From positions 1 to 64,000 of the forward strand of contig CAKSZS010000002.1 of the NCBI GenBank assembly GCA_934525845.1: a stretch of DNA of 64,000 bases. The letters run 5' to 3'. The notes below the pieces were generated by a model, which saw only the letters and a program-made list of their open reading frames with translations, was not told the origin of the DNA and ran no database searches. Both the position numbers and the translations under genes were made by a program. Below, piece after piece: positions 48,748 through 57,791 of the stretch; within the stretch, counting starts at the first letter, position 1, and each line of letters begins with the position of its first letter. This DNA is from an uncultured Faecalibacterium sp. (GTDB lineage Bacteria; Bacillota; Clostridia; Oscillospirales; Ruminococcaceae).

Positions 48748-51150
48748 TTACTCGGCTTTTCTGCGCCAGATGCGCTGCACGCCGTAGCAGCCGCACCGCT
48801 GCGGGTACTTGCCCGGCGCCCAGTCCGGCAGGCCGTTCAGCACCGCTGCAATGCGCTTGGACTGCTGCCGGTCAGGGGCCTTTCCGGTGCTGTCCAGGCA
48901 CTCGCGCCACAGCTCATTGACGCAGATCGTGGTGCGCTGCTGGCCGTCTGCGGGGGCCTCCCCGGGGCCGTTCTCCCACCAGGCCACCCGCTCGTCCACG
49001 GTGCGCTTGGCCCAGTCCAGGGGCACCGGCTTTGCCAGAAATTCGAGGATGTCACCCTCCCAGGGGTCACGCTCGGTGTGGGCCTGCTGCTCGGCCAGAG
49101 CGGCCTTTTGCAGCTCATCCCGGAGGATCAGCTCCTCTCCGGCGTTGAACCGGACCACGGCTTCGGCCCACACCTGGTCCACCTCGGCGGGGGTCAGATC
49201 GTCGTGGACCACCTTCGTCCGGCGCTCAAAGCTGCAGTCTATGGGCCAGTAACGGCGGTTTCCGGTGGTGTCGCGGAGAAAATCGGAACCGTTGGAGGTG
49301 CCGAAGAACACGCACCGGCGGGGGTACTGCACCGTCCGTCGGCCATAGGCGGCCCGGTAGCGGTCCTCGGTCTGGCTCAGGAACTGCTTGGCCGCTTCGC
49401 TCTCGCTGCGGCTGAAGGCCGTCATCTCGCCCAGCTCGACGATCCACACGCCGCGCAGGTTCTCGCGGGCGTCCTTGCCGTCGAAGCTGGTGATCGAGTC
49501 GTTGAACCAGTCCCGGCCCATGCGGGAGAGCAGCAGGCTCTTGCCAATGCCCTGTTTGCCGCTGAGGATGCAGATCTGGTCGAACTTGCACCCGGGCCGG
49601 AAGCACCGGGCCACCGCAGCGACGAACATCTTCCGGGTCACCGCCCGGGTGTAGCTGCTGTCCTCCGCACCCAAGTAGTCGATGAACAGCCGGTCCAGCC
49701 GCTCGGTGCCGTCCCAGACAAGGCCCTGCAGGTACTCCCGCACCGGGTCTTTGGCGTGGTGGCCGCCGGTCAGGGCCACGGCGTCGGCGGCCTTGTTGAC
49801 CCCGCTGAAGTGGTAGGCCGTCTCCAGATACCACCGCACACCGGCGTCGTCCTCGTCGGCCCAGTCCCGCTCCTGCGCCTTGTCGCTCCATGGGAACGGG
49901 CCCTTGCACCGCAGCCGCTCGGCAAAGGTGTCATTCCAGATGCGGCCCTTGAGCGCCGGGTCGTGCTCGAGGATGACCCAGGCGTTCTGGATGGTACAGG
50001 CCAGGGCGCCCTTCTGGGTGCGGTCCAGCTTCTCCTGCCATTTGTCCGGGTCGGTGTCTTCGTCCGGCAGCGGCTCGAAGCCCTCCTTCGCATGGTCTAC
50101 GGCCTCCTGCCGCAGCAGCGTTGCCGTGGGGCCGTCGCTCTCGGCCAGCGCCCGCATCTGCTGCCAGCTGGGCAGGGAAGCGGTGGGCGTGCCGGGGGCG
50201 GCGTCCGCGTCCAGTTCCCCGAACTTATGGATGCGCACCAGGTCCCAGGCGTTCAGCAGCTTGCCGCCTGCCGGGTCGGTGCTGTGGTGGCTGTATAAAA
50301 AGGTGTCGTTGTCGTAGAGCACCGCACCGGCGGTGGTGCTGCCTGCGGCGTAGGTCAGGCGGCCAGCGCCGGCATCGACGTACACCCCGGGCAGGAACTT
50401 CTCGATCGCTGCCGGAATGTCGTAAGTCCGGCAGAAAGCGCCCACGACGCCCTGTTTGGCGGTGGGGTCGGCCTGCTTGCCGCCGGGCAGCTTGACCGTC
50501 TCCGCAGGGCAGGCGGGCCACTGCCGCACGTCGTGCCAGTCCGCGTAGAGCCACAGCAGGTCGTCCACGCTGATGCGGCTGCCGTCCTCGGTGGCCCCGC
50601 AGACCCACGCGCTGTCGGCTGACCGGCTGGGCCAGTACATCAGGCGCTCGGTCTCGAAGGTGGTAGGGTCAAACACCTTCATAGTCGGGTCCAGCATCTG
50701 GGCGGCCATGCGGGCGCAGGGCTGGTATTCCTCCGGCTGCATCACCCGGTCGGTGGGGAAGATGGCCCGCAGCCGCGGGTGCTCCGGGTTGTGCTTGCGG
50801 GTGGAGTAGACCGCTGCGGTGCCCATGCCCTTGATGGCCTGCACCCATTTAGCGGTGCTGCCGGGGGCGCAGTTGTCCAGATCCAGCGTGATGAGGCTGC
50901 GCCCAGTGCAGCAGCCGCGCTTGCGGCTCCCGTTCCGCAGGCTGCCGCCTACGAAGCCGCCCACGTCCTTCAGATCTGCCTGCTTGCTCTTGGGCAGGGC
51001 CATGTACTCCGCGTGGGTCTCGGTGCCGCAGTTTCGCTTCATCCGGTCTGCGAGGGTGGTGGTGAAACCCTCCCAGCCCAGCTCATGCAGTTCCCACTCA
51101 GTCGCTGTCCGGCTGTTGGCCACGCTGATTGCGATCGGTGTAGCGCTCAT
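48748..51150 (-). CDS. VapE-type phage primase/helicase
   Basis: This 800-residue protein has an N-terminal primase-polymerase-like region with SLITLDLDNC (about 100-109) and a C-terminal virulence-associated-E helicase. The helicase shows Walker A SGKQGIGKS (about 537-545), then VELGEMTAFSRSESEAAKQFLSQ and FGTSNGSDFL. It likely starts and unwinds phage DNA. The ATG at 51150 has GGAGGGAG. The iteron array lies just past its 3' end. Confidence 0.92.
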   Translation of the reverse strand: MSATPIAISVANSRTATEWELHELGWEGFTTTLADRMKRNCGTETHAEYMALPKSKQADLKDVGGFVGGSLRNGSRKRGCCTGRSLITLDLDNCAPGSTAKWVQAIKGMGTAAVYSTRKHNPEHPRLRAIFPTDRVMQPEEYQPCARMAAQMLDPTMKVFDPTTFETERLMYWPSRSADSAWVCGATEDGSRISVDDLLWLYADWHDVRQWPACPAETVKLPGGKQADPTAKQGVVGAFCRTYDIPAAIEKFLPGVYVDAGAGRLTYAAGSTTAGAVLYDNDTFLYSHHSTDPAGGKLLNAWDLVRIHKFGELDADAAPGTPTASLPSWQQMRALAESDGPTATLLRQEAVDHAKEGFEPLPDEDTDPDKWQEKLDRTQKGALACTIQNAWVILEHDPALKGRIWNDTFAERLRCKGPFPWSDKAQERDWADEDDAGVRWYLETAYHFSGVNKAADAVALTGGHHAKDPVREYLQGLVWDGTERLDRLFIDYLGAEDSSYTRAVTRKMFVAAVARCFRPGCKFDQICILSGKQGIGKSLLLSRMGRDWFNDSITSFDGKDARENLRGVWIVELGEMTAFSRSESEAAKQFLSQTEDRYRAAYGRRTVQYPRRCVFFGTSNGSDFLRDTTGNRRYWPIDCSFERRTKVVHDDLTPAEVDQVWAEAVVRFNAGEELILRDELQKAALAEQQAHTERDPWEGDILEFLAKPVPLDWAKRTVDERVAWWENGPGEAPADGQQRTTICVNELWRECLDSTGKAPDRQQSKRIAAVLNGLPDWAPGKYPQRCGCYGVQRIWRRKAE

Positions 51151-51416
51151 TCTTCTCCCTCCTTCAGCGGGCCGTACTTGTACCGCCGCGCGTTCCATCT
51201 GGCCTTTGCGTCGATCTGGGTGCTGCCGCGCTCACCAACCCTGCCGCACTTGGTGCAGACCACCGACCAGCCGCCGTCGCTGGCGTACTTGCTGCTCTTG
51301 CGGTAGCGGGTTAGCCCGACCCTACCGTGCGGGCGTTTCTCCGGGTCGCAGGGCATCGCCCCGCAGACGCAGGCGAACAGCTCCGAGGCGCTGGGGGCTT
51401 CTGCTGCTTTCTTCAT
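51147..51416 (-). CDS. Lar-like zinc-ribbon protein
   Basis: This protein of about 89 residues has four cysteines in two pairs (FACVCG near the start, VCTKCGRVGE in the middle) and ends DAKARWNARRYKYG. The order Cys pair, Cys pair, then WN-R resembles Lar-type restriction alleviation proteins. The ATG at 51416 overlaps the stop of the preceding gene; an ATG at 51434 is possible. The function is tentative. Confidence 0.62.
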   Translation of the reverse strand: MKKAAEAPSASELFACVCGAMPCDPEKRPHGRVGLTRYRKSSKYASDGGWSVVCTKCGRVGERGSTQIDAKARWNARRYKYGPLKEGEE

Positions 51417-51616
51417 CGTCTGCTTTCCCTCCATTCCTTCTGCGGGATCATGTGCACGTCCAGCCGCCGCAGGATCTGCATCGCCAGTGCCACGCCCTGC
51501 GCTTCCCTGAGCCGATGCGCGGCCAGCAGGGCGTCGTGCTCGGTCTGAAGCCGGGTCAGCGCGGTATCCTGTGAAACCGCATATACCGCTGCTTTTTCAA
51601 ATGTCGTTGCGTTCAT
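51413..51616 (-). CDS. Small helical hypothetical protein
   Basis: This 67-residue protein (MNATTFEKAAVYAVSQDTAL) is one likely coiled coil, ending EWRESRR. It is coupled to the zinc-ribbon gene by overlap. The family is unknown. Confidence 0.68.
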   Translation of the reverse strand: MNATTFEKAAVYAVSQDTALTRLQTEHDALLAAHRLREAQGVALAMQILRRLDVHMIPQKEWRESRR

Positions 51617-51621
51617 CGTCC

Positions 51622-53619
51622 TTAGTCCTTTGTAAAGAAATCGCCGTGCCAGCCTGCGGCGTTCAGGGGCAGGCCCTCGGCCCAGGGCGGCACCTGGCTC
51701 ATAATGCGCACCACGTTGGCCAGGGCGTCGTCGGCGTCCCGTGCGACCGGCAGCTCGATGATGACCTCATCGTGGACGTGGAACACCACCCGGTAGCCCG
51801 CCCGGCACAGGTTGCCCAGCGCGAAGGCCAGACAATCCCGGCCCACGGCTTGGGTGAGGTTCTCGGTCAGCTTGCCGCCGTAGGTCTCTGCTTCCCGCCA
51901 GCCGCCGTTGTCCCATTCCTTATAAGTAATGCGGTCATCCGGTGTAGTGCCGGGGTCGGCGTAGAAGAGCTTGCGCCCGCCGGGCAACTGCAGGGTCAGA
52001 AACGGGAAGGGGAAACCGTGGGCCAGCTCCTTGCGGAAGATCACGCCCGCTCTGGGCTGGGTGGTCTTGCCGGTGCGGATGGTGTGCACGGCAGCGTCCT
52101 GCATCCTGCGCCAGAGCTTGCAGATGCGGGGGTTCTGCCGCCGCCAGCGGTTCACGATGTCCTGCAGGCCCTCGTCGTCCAGACCCAGCTGATCGCCGCC
52201 CATGCGCTTCATGGCCCCCACGCCGCCCTGATAGCCCAGAGCCAGCGTTGCCACTTTGCCGCGCTGGCGGTACTTGTAGTTGGGGTTTCCCTTGACGATA
52301 CTGTCAAAGGGCACCCCGAAGATGCGGGCGGCGGTGGCTTCGTAGATCTTGCCCGTGGTGCGGAATACGTCCAGCACCCATTCTTCGCCCGCCAGCCAGG
52401 CAATCAGCCGGGCCTCGATGGCCGAGAAGTCGGCGTCCACGAAGGTGTACCCTTTGCCGGGCACCAGTGCCGTGCGGATGAGCTGGCTCAGGGTGTCCGA
52501 CACATTGTCGGTGAGCAGGGCCAGCGCTTCAGGGTCGTGTAGCTTTACAACGCTGCGCCATTCAGCTTGATGGTCGAGGTAAGTGCGGGGGAGGTTCTGC
52601 ACTTGAAGCAGCCGCCCGGCCCAGCGCCCTGTCCGGCTGGCTCCGTAGAACTGCAGGGTGCCTCGTACCCGGTGGTCGGGGCCGGCGCTGGCCGCGATGG
52701 TCTCATACTTGGTGTTGCTGGTCTTGCCCAGCTGCTGCCGGAGCTCCAGCACTCTGCGCACGTCGCTGGGCAGGTCACCCGCCAGAGCCTTGCCTACGTC
52801 CTCTTTGGTCAGGCCGGGCATCTCTACGCCCCGGTTATGGAGCCAGCCGAGGAGCTGGGCGCGGCTGCCGGGGTTGGCCAGACCGGTCAGCGCTTTGCTC
52901 TCGGAGGTCTGTTCCTCCGTGATCAGCGCGGAGCAGGCAAGGGCACCCTCTACCAGCCCCATGTCCACGGCTACGCCCCGGGCGTTCATCTCTACGTCCT
53001 CCCGCCACTGCTGCATGATCTCCTCCGGCACCGGCCAGGGGGCCAGCTTCCGGTCGTTCGCCCGCTCGGCGATCACGTCCATGCCGTTATACTTGCAGAA
53101 CAGATGCCATTTGGCGGGGTCGTGCTGAGGCAAGTTGCGGGTGCGCCCGCCGTTGCGCTTTGTGGGCTTGCAGGGTTTGCAGAAGTAGGTGATCAGCGCC
53201 TTGCCCTCTTTCATCTTGAGAGCATCCTCCGGCTGCTGCAGTACCTGACCCAGCGCACCCAGCTGGGCGGGCAGGCCGCAGTACAGTGCGTGCACCATGC
53301 TGCATTCCCACTGCTGGAGCCACTCGATGCGCTCGTCCCAGCTCAGCTCCATGGCTTCAGACAGGCACCACCACTCGAACGCAGCGTTGTGCGCCCGCTT
53401 GGTGTAATTGGCGTTGCGCAACCACGAGAGATTCCGCAGGGCACCCCGTGGGTCGGGGAAGATGGTCAGGTCGAGCACCGTTACCCTGTCGGCATCTCCG
53501 ATGGCAAAGCCCAGCAGCAGAATCTGAAACTCCGGGTCCTGCGCGTACCGGTAGGCACCCACGGCTTTGATGTCCTGCGGCGAGTAGGTCTCGATATCCA
53601 CCGTGATGATCGGTTTCAC
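51622..53619 (-). CDS. Phage DNA polymerase, family A
   Basis: This 665-residue polymerase has an N-terminal 3'-5' exonuclease opening ITVDIETYS (5-13). The polymerase motifs are FVDADFSAIEARLIAWLAGE (motif A), a K-x6-YG-type B motif in RGKVATLALGYQGG, and VFHVHDEVIIE (motif C, HDEV). It replicates phage DNA. It begins at GTG 53619 with GGAGGAACCC. Confidence 0.93.
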   Translation of the reverse strand: MKPIITVDIETYSPQDIKAVGAYRYAQDPEFQILLLGFAIGDADRVTVLDLTIFPDPRGALRNLSWLRNANYTKRAHNAAFEWWCLSEAMELSWDERIEWLQQWECSMVHALYCGLPAQLGALGQVLQQPEDALKMKEGKALITYFCKPCKPTKRNGGRTRNLPQHDPAKWHLFCKYNGMDVIAERANDRKLAPWPVPEEIMQQWREDVEMNARGVAVDMGLVEGALACSALITEEQTSESKALTGLANPGSRAQLLGWLHNRGVEMPGLTKEDVGKALAGDLPSDVRRVLELRQQLGKTSNTKYETIAASAGPDHRVRGTLQFYGASRTGRWAGRLLQVQNLPRTYLDHQAEWRSVVKLHDPEALALLTDNVSDTLSQLIRTALVPGKGYTFVDADFSAIEARLIAWLAGEEWVLDVFRTTGKIYEATAARIFGVPFDSIVKGNPNYKYRQRGKVATLALGYQGGVGAMKRMGGDQLGLDDEGLQDIVNRWRRQNPRICKLWRRMQDAAVHTIRTGKTTQPRAGVIFRKELAHGFPFPFLTLQLPGGRKLFYADPGTTPDDRITYKEWDNGGWREAETYGGKLTENLTQAVGRDCLAFALGNLCRAGYRVVFHVHDEVIIELPVARDADDALANVVRIMSQVPPWAEGLPLNAAGWHGDFFTKD

Positions 53620-53639
53620 GGGTTCCTCCTTTCAAAAAG

Positions 53640-53669
53640 ACCGGAGGGCCTTTGCGGGGCGCCTCCGGT
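53640..53669 (-). terminator. Hairpin between ssDNA-binding and polymerase genes
   Basis: ACCGGAGG/CCTCCGGT with a 13-base loop, followed by TCTTTTTG on the minus strand. It probably works as an attenuator that lowers polymerase relative to the binding protein. Confidence 0.7.
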
Positions 53670-53682
53670 TCTGCTGCTGGGG

Positions 53683-54228
53683 TCAGCCCAGCAGGTCTTC
53701 GTCCTCGTCGGTCAGTTCCTCGAAGCCGTCCAGGTTGTTGCCGCCGCTCAGGCGTTCGCCGTCGCGGACCTTGCGGATGGTCTCGAGACCTGCGCCGATG
53801 CCCTTGTTGCCGCTGGCGCTGTAGGAGAAGAAGCCTACCTTGACCTGGGCGTAGCAGCCGCTGTACACCTCGTCCTGGTCGAGGATCTCGGCGCACTGGC
53901 GGTCAACGATCAGCGGGCGGCGCTTTTCGCTGGAGTTGGCGTTCATGAACCAGCAGCCTGCGTAGTTCTCGTCGTCCTTCTCCTCGTCGCCATCGCGCAG
54001 GGGCTCCTTCAGCTTCGGGGGCAGCTTGCCGCCCCACTTGGCGAGGGACGCAGGGTCCTTCTTGACCGCCTCGATGGCGGCCTTGATCTTGGCCAGGGTC
54101 TCGGTGTCCTTCTTGGAGATCAGCAGGCAGCAGGAATACTTGGGGTCGCCGGTGCCGTTCACCTGCTTGGGTTCCCAGATGTTGGCGTAAGACAGGCGGC
54201 AGGGGATAATGACTTCATTTGCGTTCAT
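53683..54228 (-). CDS. DUF2815 family protein (probable ssDNA-binding protein)
   Basis: This 181-residue protein starts MNANEVIIPCRLSYANIWEP and shows PKYSCCLLISKKD and the acidic C-terminal tail ELTDEDEDLLG. DUF2815 proteins lie between DUF2800 and polymerase genes in many phages and have an OB-fold like ssDNA-binding proteins; the acidic tail fits. It probably covers single strands in replication or recombination. Confidence 0.88.
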   Translation of the reverse strand: MNANEVIIPCRLSYANIWEPKQVNGTGDPKYSCCLLISKKDTETLAKIKAAIEAVKKDPASLAKWGGKLPPKLKEPLRDGDEEKDDENYAGCWFMNANSSEKRRPLIVDRQCAEILDQDEVYSGCYAQVKVGFFSYSASGNKGIGAGLETIRKVRDGERLSGGNNLDGFEELTDEDEDLLG

Positions 54229-54232
54229 AGTT

Positions 54233-55381
54233 TCAGTCCTCCATGGGCTCGAAGCCCTCTAAGCGGTTGTAGGCAGGGCGCGGGTCGCTGGCTGCTGCCA
54301 GTTTGGGTGCGCCGGGTGCCCGGGTGATAAAGGCCGACATGGTCTCGGCAAATTTCTTTTTGCCGATCATCTTCTCGGCAGCGGTCAGGGAAATGGGGGT
54401 GCGGGTGTACAGCATGGCCTCGTCGATGCCGTCGTGCTCCATCTGCTGGAACGCGGCGTCCTGATCGATCCACTTGCGGGTGCTGCGGCCCTGCACCAGC
54501 TTCCAGCCGGGCAGGCTGCGGCCCTCCATCAGGGCCTGCTGGGCGTAGTCCTCCAGCTCTTTGGCGTAGGCGGCCAGTCCTTCCAGCTTTTGCAGCCACT
54601 CGCCCAGCTCCTCGTCGGAGAGTGTAGCGGGCTCCGGGTAGGGCTCAAACCCGGCCAGAGGGCCGTATTTGTCCTTCCATGCCCGGCAGGCAGGGTGCGC
54701 CTTGCAGAAGCGGCAGTGTTCGCCTGTGACAAACTCGCCCTCGCCCCGCCATGCCATGTGCGCGGCGGGCGCCAGTACCTCTCGTGCCCAGGCGAGCAGA
54801 TCAGCCAGTGGAAGCTCCCAGGTCTGGGGCTCCTCCTGCATCCGGGGCTGTACAATGCTCATACGCACCGTGTCGATGTCGTCGATGCCGTTAAACAGCT
54901 CGTAGGCGCCGAGGGCGTAGTACATGAGCTGCGGATTGCGCTCCGGGCTGACCGGCACACCCTGGCCGTACTTGAAGTCGATGATGTGCAGCAGCCCGCC
55001 GCCGATCATCAGGCAGTCGCAGGTGCCGAAGCCCTGCGGCACCCAACGGCTCACATCCACTTCCTGTTCGATGAACACGCCGGGGCGGCAGGGGAAGCCG
55101 ACCCACAGGTCATGAAGGAAGCTGACGTACTGATTGGCAGCCTTAATCATCTCAGGGGTGGCTCCTGTCCGTTCCAGAAGAAGGTCTACGGGGCGGCCCT
55201 GCTCCCATTCGGCGAGGTTGTGCCGGAGAGCGGCCTCGCACACTTCATGCGCCCGGGTGCCCTCTGCTGCGTACTTGCTCTCTTCGTCCGGCAGGTTGGC
55301 AGTGGCCTGAGCGCTGGGCGTGCAGGCGATCCACCGGGCGGCGCTGGATGCACCCAGCAGGGCGTGCTTAACCGGCGGCAT
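54233..55381 (-). CDS. DUF2800 family, Cas4/RecB-like nuclease
   Basis: This 382-residue protein has LLGASSAARWIACTPSAQ at the start and GTRAHEVCEAAL. The nuclease core follows: CDCLMIGGGLLHIIDFKYG (about 120-138), and CRFCKAHPACRAW as part of a four-Cys cluster. DUF2800 is a PD-(D/E)XK exonuclease-like family paired with DUF2815, likely a phage recombination pair. GAGGTGGAC precedes the ATG. Confidence 0.88.
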   Translation of the reverse strand: MPPVKHALLGASSAARWIACTPSAQATANLPDEESKYAAEGTRAHEVCEAALRHNLAEWEQGRPVDLLLERTGATPEMIKAANQYVSFLHDLWVGFPCRPGVFIEQEVDVSRWVPQGFGTCDCLMIGGGLLHIIDFKYGQGVPVSPERNPQLMYYALGAYELFNGIDDIDTVRMSIVQPRMQEEPQTWELPLADLLAWAREVLAPAAHMAWRGEGEFVTGEHCRFCKAHPACRAWKDKYGPLAGFEPYPEPATLSDEELGEWLQKLEGLAAYAKELEDYAQQALMEGRSLPGWKLVQGRSTRKWIDQDAAFQQMEHDGIDEAMLYTRTPISLTAAEKMIGKKKFAETMSAFITRAPGAPKLAAASDPRPAYNRLEGFEPMED

Positions 55382-55919
55382 TGTTGTCCACCTCGCGGCT
55401 CAGGTTCACCAGCTGCTCCCACACAGCGGTGTAGCTCTCCGGCGGCAGCTTGGAGATGGAGGCAGCGCCGGTGCTCTTGATGATCTGCTGCACCTCGGCC
55501 CGCCTGCCGTTTACGATCAGGCTGCGGGCCAGATCGCGGATCTTGTCCAGCGTGGCGGGGTCAGGCTCCGGGGTAGAACCAGATGTACCGACAGTAGCGT
55601 GGGATTCGACTTCGGGGGTCGAAGGGTTTACTGCAGCGGGGTCAGAGGTGTCCCGTTCGGCACCCTCCTTGGACGTGGAAGCCGAGGTATCGACCACAGT
55701 AGGGTTTGCTGCCAGTTCCTCCGCGGGGGCCGCTGCGGGCTTCTGCGTGGCTTTTTTCTGCTTGGCGGGGGTCTGCGCCTTGGGCTTGTCCGGCGGCGCC
55801 GCAGGTTCGCTCTGGGGCTGCGGGGCGGGGGTGATGATGTTGGTCGTGCCGCCCAGATGGTTCAGCGCGTCCAGAAGCTCTTCCGGCGTTTCGCCGTGGA
55901 TGTGAAGGTCAAAAGTCAT
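55368..55919 (-). CDS. Hypothetical phage protein with Pro/Ala/Thr-rich linker
   Basis: This 183-residue protein has a short N-terminal domain (MTFDLHIHGETPEELLDALN), a long low-complexity linker (about 30-115), and a C-terminal helical domain with TLDKIRDLARSLIVNGRRAEV. It overlaps the DUF2800 gene by 14 bp. It may bring a partner to the recombination nuclease, but that is inferred from gene order. Confidence 0.7.
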   Translation of the reverse strand: MTFDLHIHGETPEELLDALNHLGGTTNIITPAPQPQSEPAAPPDKPKAQTPAKQKKATQKPAAAPAEELAANPTVVDTSASTSKEGAERDTSDPAAVNPSTPEVESHATVGTSGSTPEPDPATLDKIRDLARSLIVNGRRAEVQQIIKSTGAASISKLPPESYTAVWEQLVNLSREVDNNAAG

Positions 55920-55922
55920 AAG

Positions 55923-56414
55923 TTAGCCCTCCTGTTCGGCGGTGTTCGCTGCTACCAGCTCGATAGCGGCGAACACGGGTTTGAGTGCGGACAGCGTCTG
56001 ATACTTCTGCTGGAAGACCAGCGCTTCTTTCAGTGCCTCTGCCAGCATCTGACTGCGCAGCGGGGGAGTCTCCAGAACGACGGGAAGAGGCAGGTACTGC
56101 CTGCCCGCTCCCTTCTGGGGTTCCTCTGCCGCCTGAACATTGACGAATGCCCGCACCGGCTGTTTGGTCTCCTCCTGCACGATGCAAACCGCCGCGATCA
56201 TCTGGCGGGCCTGGTGTCGCCGGTACTTTTCGGCTGCTTCTGCGTCGTCCCACTCAAAGTCAGGATGGAGGACGGAATCCTCTGGCCGTGCTTCGTCCAC
56301 GACTGCAGCGGGGGTCAGTTTGCCGTCGCGCTGGCGGATGGCTTCAAACGTGCTGTGGGCCTGTTCCGCTGACACGTGGTAAAATGACGCGTTCTTGTTC
56401 CATTGGAAGGTCAT
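55923..56414 (-). CDS. Hypothetical phage protein in the recombination block
   Basis: This 163-residue protein begins MTFQWNKNASFYHVSAEQAH and has a helical C-terminus (LAEALKEALVFQQKYQTLSAL). No motif is recognised. Its start is just past the GG-rich repeat tract. AAAAAGGAG precedes the ATG. Confidence 0.7.
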   Translation of the reverse strand: MTFQWNKNASFYHVSAEQAHSTFEAIRQRDGKLTPAAVVDEARPEDSVLHPDFEWDDAEAAEKYRRHQARQMIAAVCIVQEETKQPVRAFVNVQAAEEPQKGAGRQYLPLPVVLETPPLRSQMLAEALKEALVFQQKYQTLSALKPVFAAIELVAANTAEQEG

Positions 56415-56893
56415 AGGTTATCGCTCCTTTTTATAAAAAGTTCCGTGCCTCACCATGCCTGCCATGTCCTACCGTACCTTGCCGTGCCATACACCGCCTC
56501 GCCTAGCCACACCTGCCTAACCCCGCCTATCCGCACCAAGGCACACCTAAAATCCGCTCCTTACCACAACCGGTCGCACCTGACCGCACCTGATCTCGCC
56601 TTGCCAGCCATACCAAACCGGGACTGGCCTTGCCTGACCTTGCCAGCCAAACCATACCGGGTCATAACTAACCCCGGCTCGCCGTGCCTTGGCTCACCTC
56701 ACCAGCCATTCCGAAACCCACCCCGCCGGAGCATATTTTGCCTCGCCATACGTCACCCCAGCTTGCCTCGCCTAACCAGCCATTCCGAAACGCACCGTTC
56801 CCAAACGCACCGAGCCCCACCAAACCTAACCAGCCCTACCATGCCTCGTCTCACCACAGCCGACCTGACCTTACCGTGCCTGGCCTGCCGCGC
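56415..56893. repeat. GG-rich degenerate repeat tract, no gene
   Basis: About 480 bp made of imperfect words of the type CC-N3-5-CC on the plus strand (CCTTGCC, CCTGACC, CCTCGCC, CCATACC). On the transcribed minus strand they read as GGCAAGG, GGTATGG and similar. A 17-bp word, ACCAGCCATTCCGAAAC, occurs twice (from about 56700 and 56778). No ribosome site or coding pattern fits. It would be an untranslated stretch inside the early operon. Confidence 0.85.
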
Positions 56894-57589
56894 TTACTCA
56901 GTCAGCCCGACGTGGAAGGCGCCATGGCTGCCGCCTTTCTCGATGCGCCACTCTCCCAGGCCGCACTGATCGCCACCCAAGGCAATCAAATTGACGACGG
57001 TGTCCAGGTCGCAAAGGTTTGCGTTGTAGGTGACCTGCAGGTCTGCATACCAGTTCTCAAACTCCGGGCGGTATCTCAAATCTGCCGTGCCGAGCCCGAT
57101 CCGGACGTTATCTTCGCGCGGGTTGAACTTCGGTGTGCCCTCCGGCAGAAAGCTCTTGATCTCGACCAGCTCGCTGCCGCCCTCACCGTAGATCTGGAAC
57201 ACCGAGCGGGCGCTGACTTTGTCCTTGGTCGCGCCGGAGCGATATGCTGCGCTGACCGCTGCTGCCTTGATGGCGCAGGAGGGGAAACCGAAGCGGGCGG
57301 TCGCTGCGTACTGGGCCAGATTCTCTTCATTCCAGTCCTCGTAGGCAATCGCCGGCTTGCCATCCATCCAGTAGAGGGCCTCGGCAACTTCGCCGTAGGG
57401 GTTCTTTGCGCGGCGGCCCTCCACCTTGACCTTCTTCACACCCTGCTGGGCCTGCAGCATCTCCTTGCGGGCCTTCTCGCTCCATGCGTGGACGATCAGA
57501 CTGCTGTCGCCCACAATGCGGATTTTCGCGGTGCGCTTCTCCACGGGCTTGATGGAAATAATCACGGTGTCGTTCTTTTTGCTAGTCAT
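56894..57589 (-). CDS. Conserved phage hypothetical protein
   Basis: This 231-residue protein starts MTSKKNDTVIISIKPVEKR, and has IRIVGDSSLIVHAWSEKARK, ALYWMDGKPA and RFGFPSCAIKAAAVSAAYR. I recall the same pattern in many siphovirus hypothetical proteins next to DUF2800/DUF2815 genes, but no function. AAAGGAGTAA precedes the ATG at 57589. The repeat tract follows its stop. Confidence 0.8.
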   Translation of the reverse strand: MTSKKNDTVIISIKPVEKRTAKIRIVGDSSLIVHAWSEKARKEMLQAQQGVKKVKVEGRRAKNPYGEVAEALYWMDGKPAIAYEDWNEENLAQYAATARFGFPSCAIKAAAVSAAYRSGATKDKVSARSVFQIYGEGGSELVEIKSFLPEGTPKFNPREDNVRIGLGTADLRYRPEFENWYADLQVTYNANLCDLDTVVNLIALGGDQCGLGEWRIEKGGSHGAFHVGLTE

Positions 57590-57602
57590 AGTTCTTACTC
57601 CT

Positions 57603-57791
57603 TTACTCGATGTCCTCTGCTTTGACATCCTCGATCACAAAATCGTATTTCCGGTTCTTCCAGGTCCGGCTCCGGGAGACGGTGCAGTAAAAGCTGTTCA
57701 TGGTCATTCCCAGAGCCGCCGCCACCTGCTTCCCGGTGCCGCAGGCGAGGACCTCCTCCGTCTTGTGGAGGTAGGCGGTGTACCACTTCAT
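57603..57791 (-). CDS. Small hypothetical protein, HTH-like
   Basis: This 62-residue protein starts MKWYTAYLHKTEEVLACGTG. GKQVAAALGMTMNSFYCTVSR looks like a helix-turn-helix. The ATG overlaps the end of the PemK/MazF-like gene by four bases. It may be a DNA-binding partner of that toxin-like gene, though it follows rather than precedes it. Confidence 0.66.
   Translation of the reverse strand: MKWYTAYLHKTEEVLACGTGKQVAAALGMTMNSFYCTVSRSRTWKNRKYDFVIEDVKAEDIE

Noticed and set aside
56403..56969. A 188-codon plus-strand frame rich in Pro, Leu and His
   Set aside because: It is a translation of the low-complexity tract, opposite to the operon, without a ribosome site; its composition follows the repeat words.
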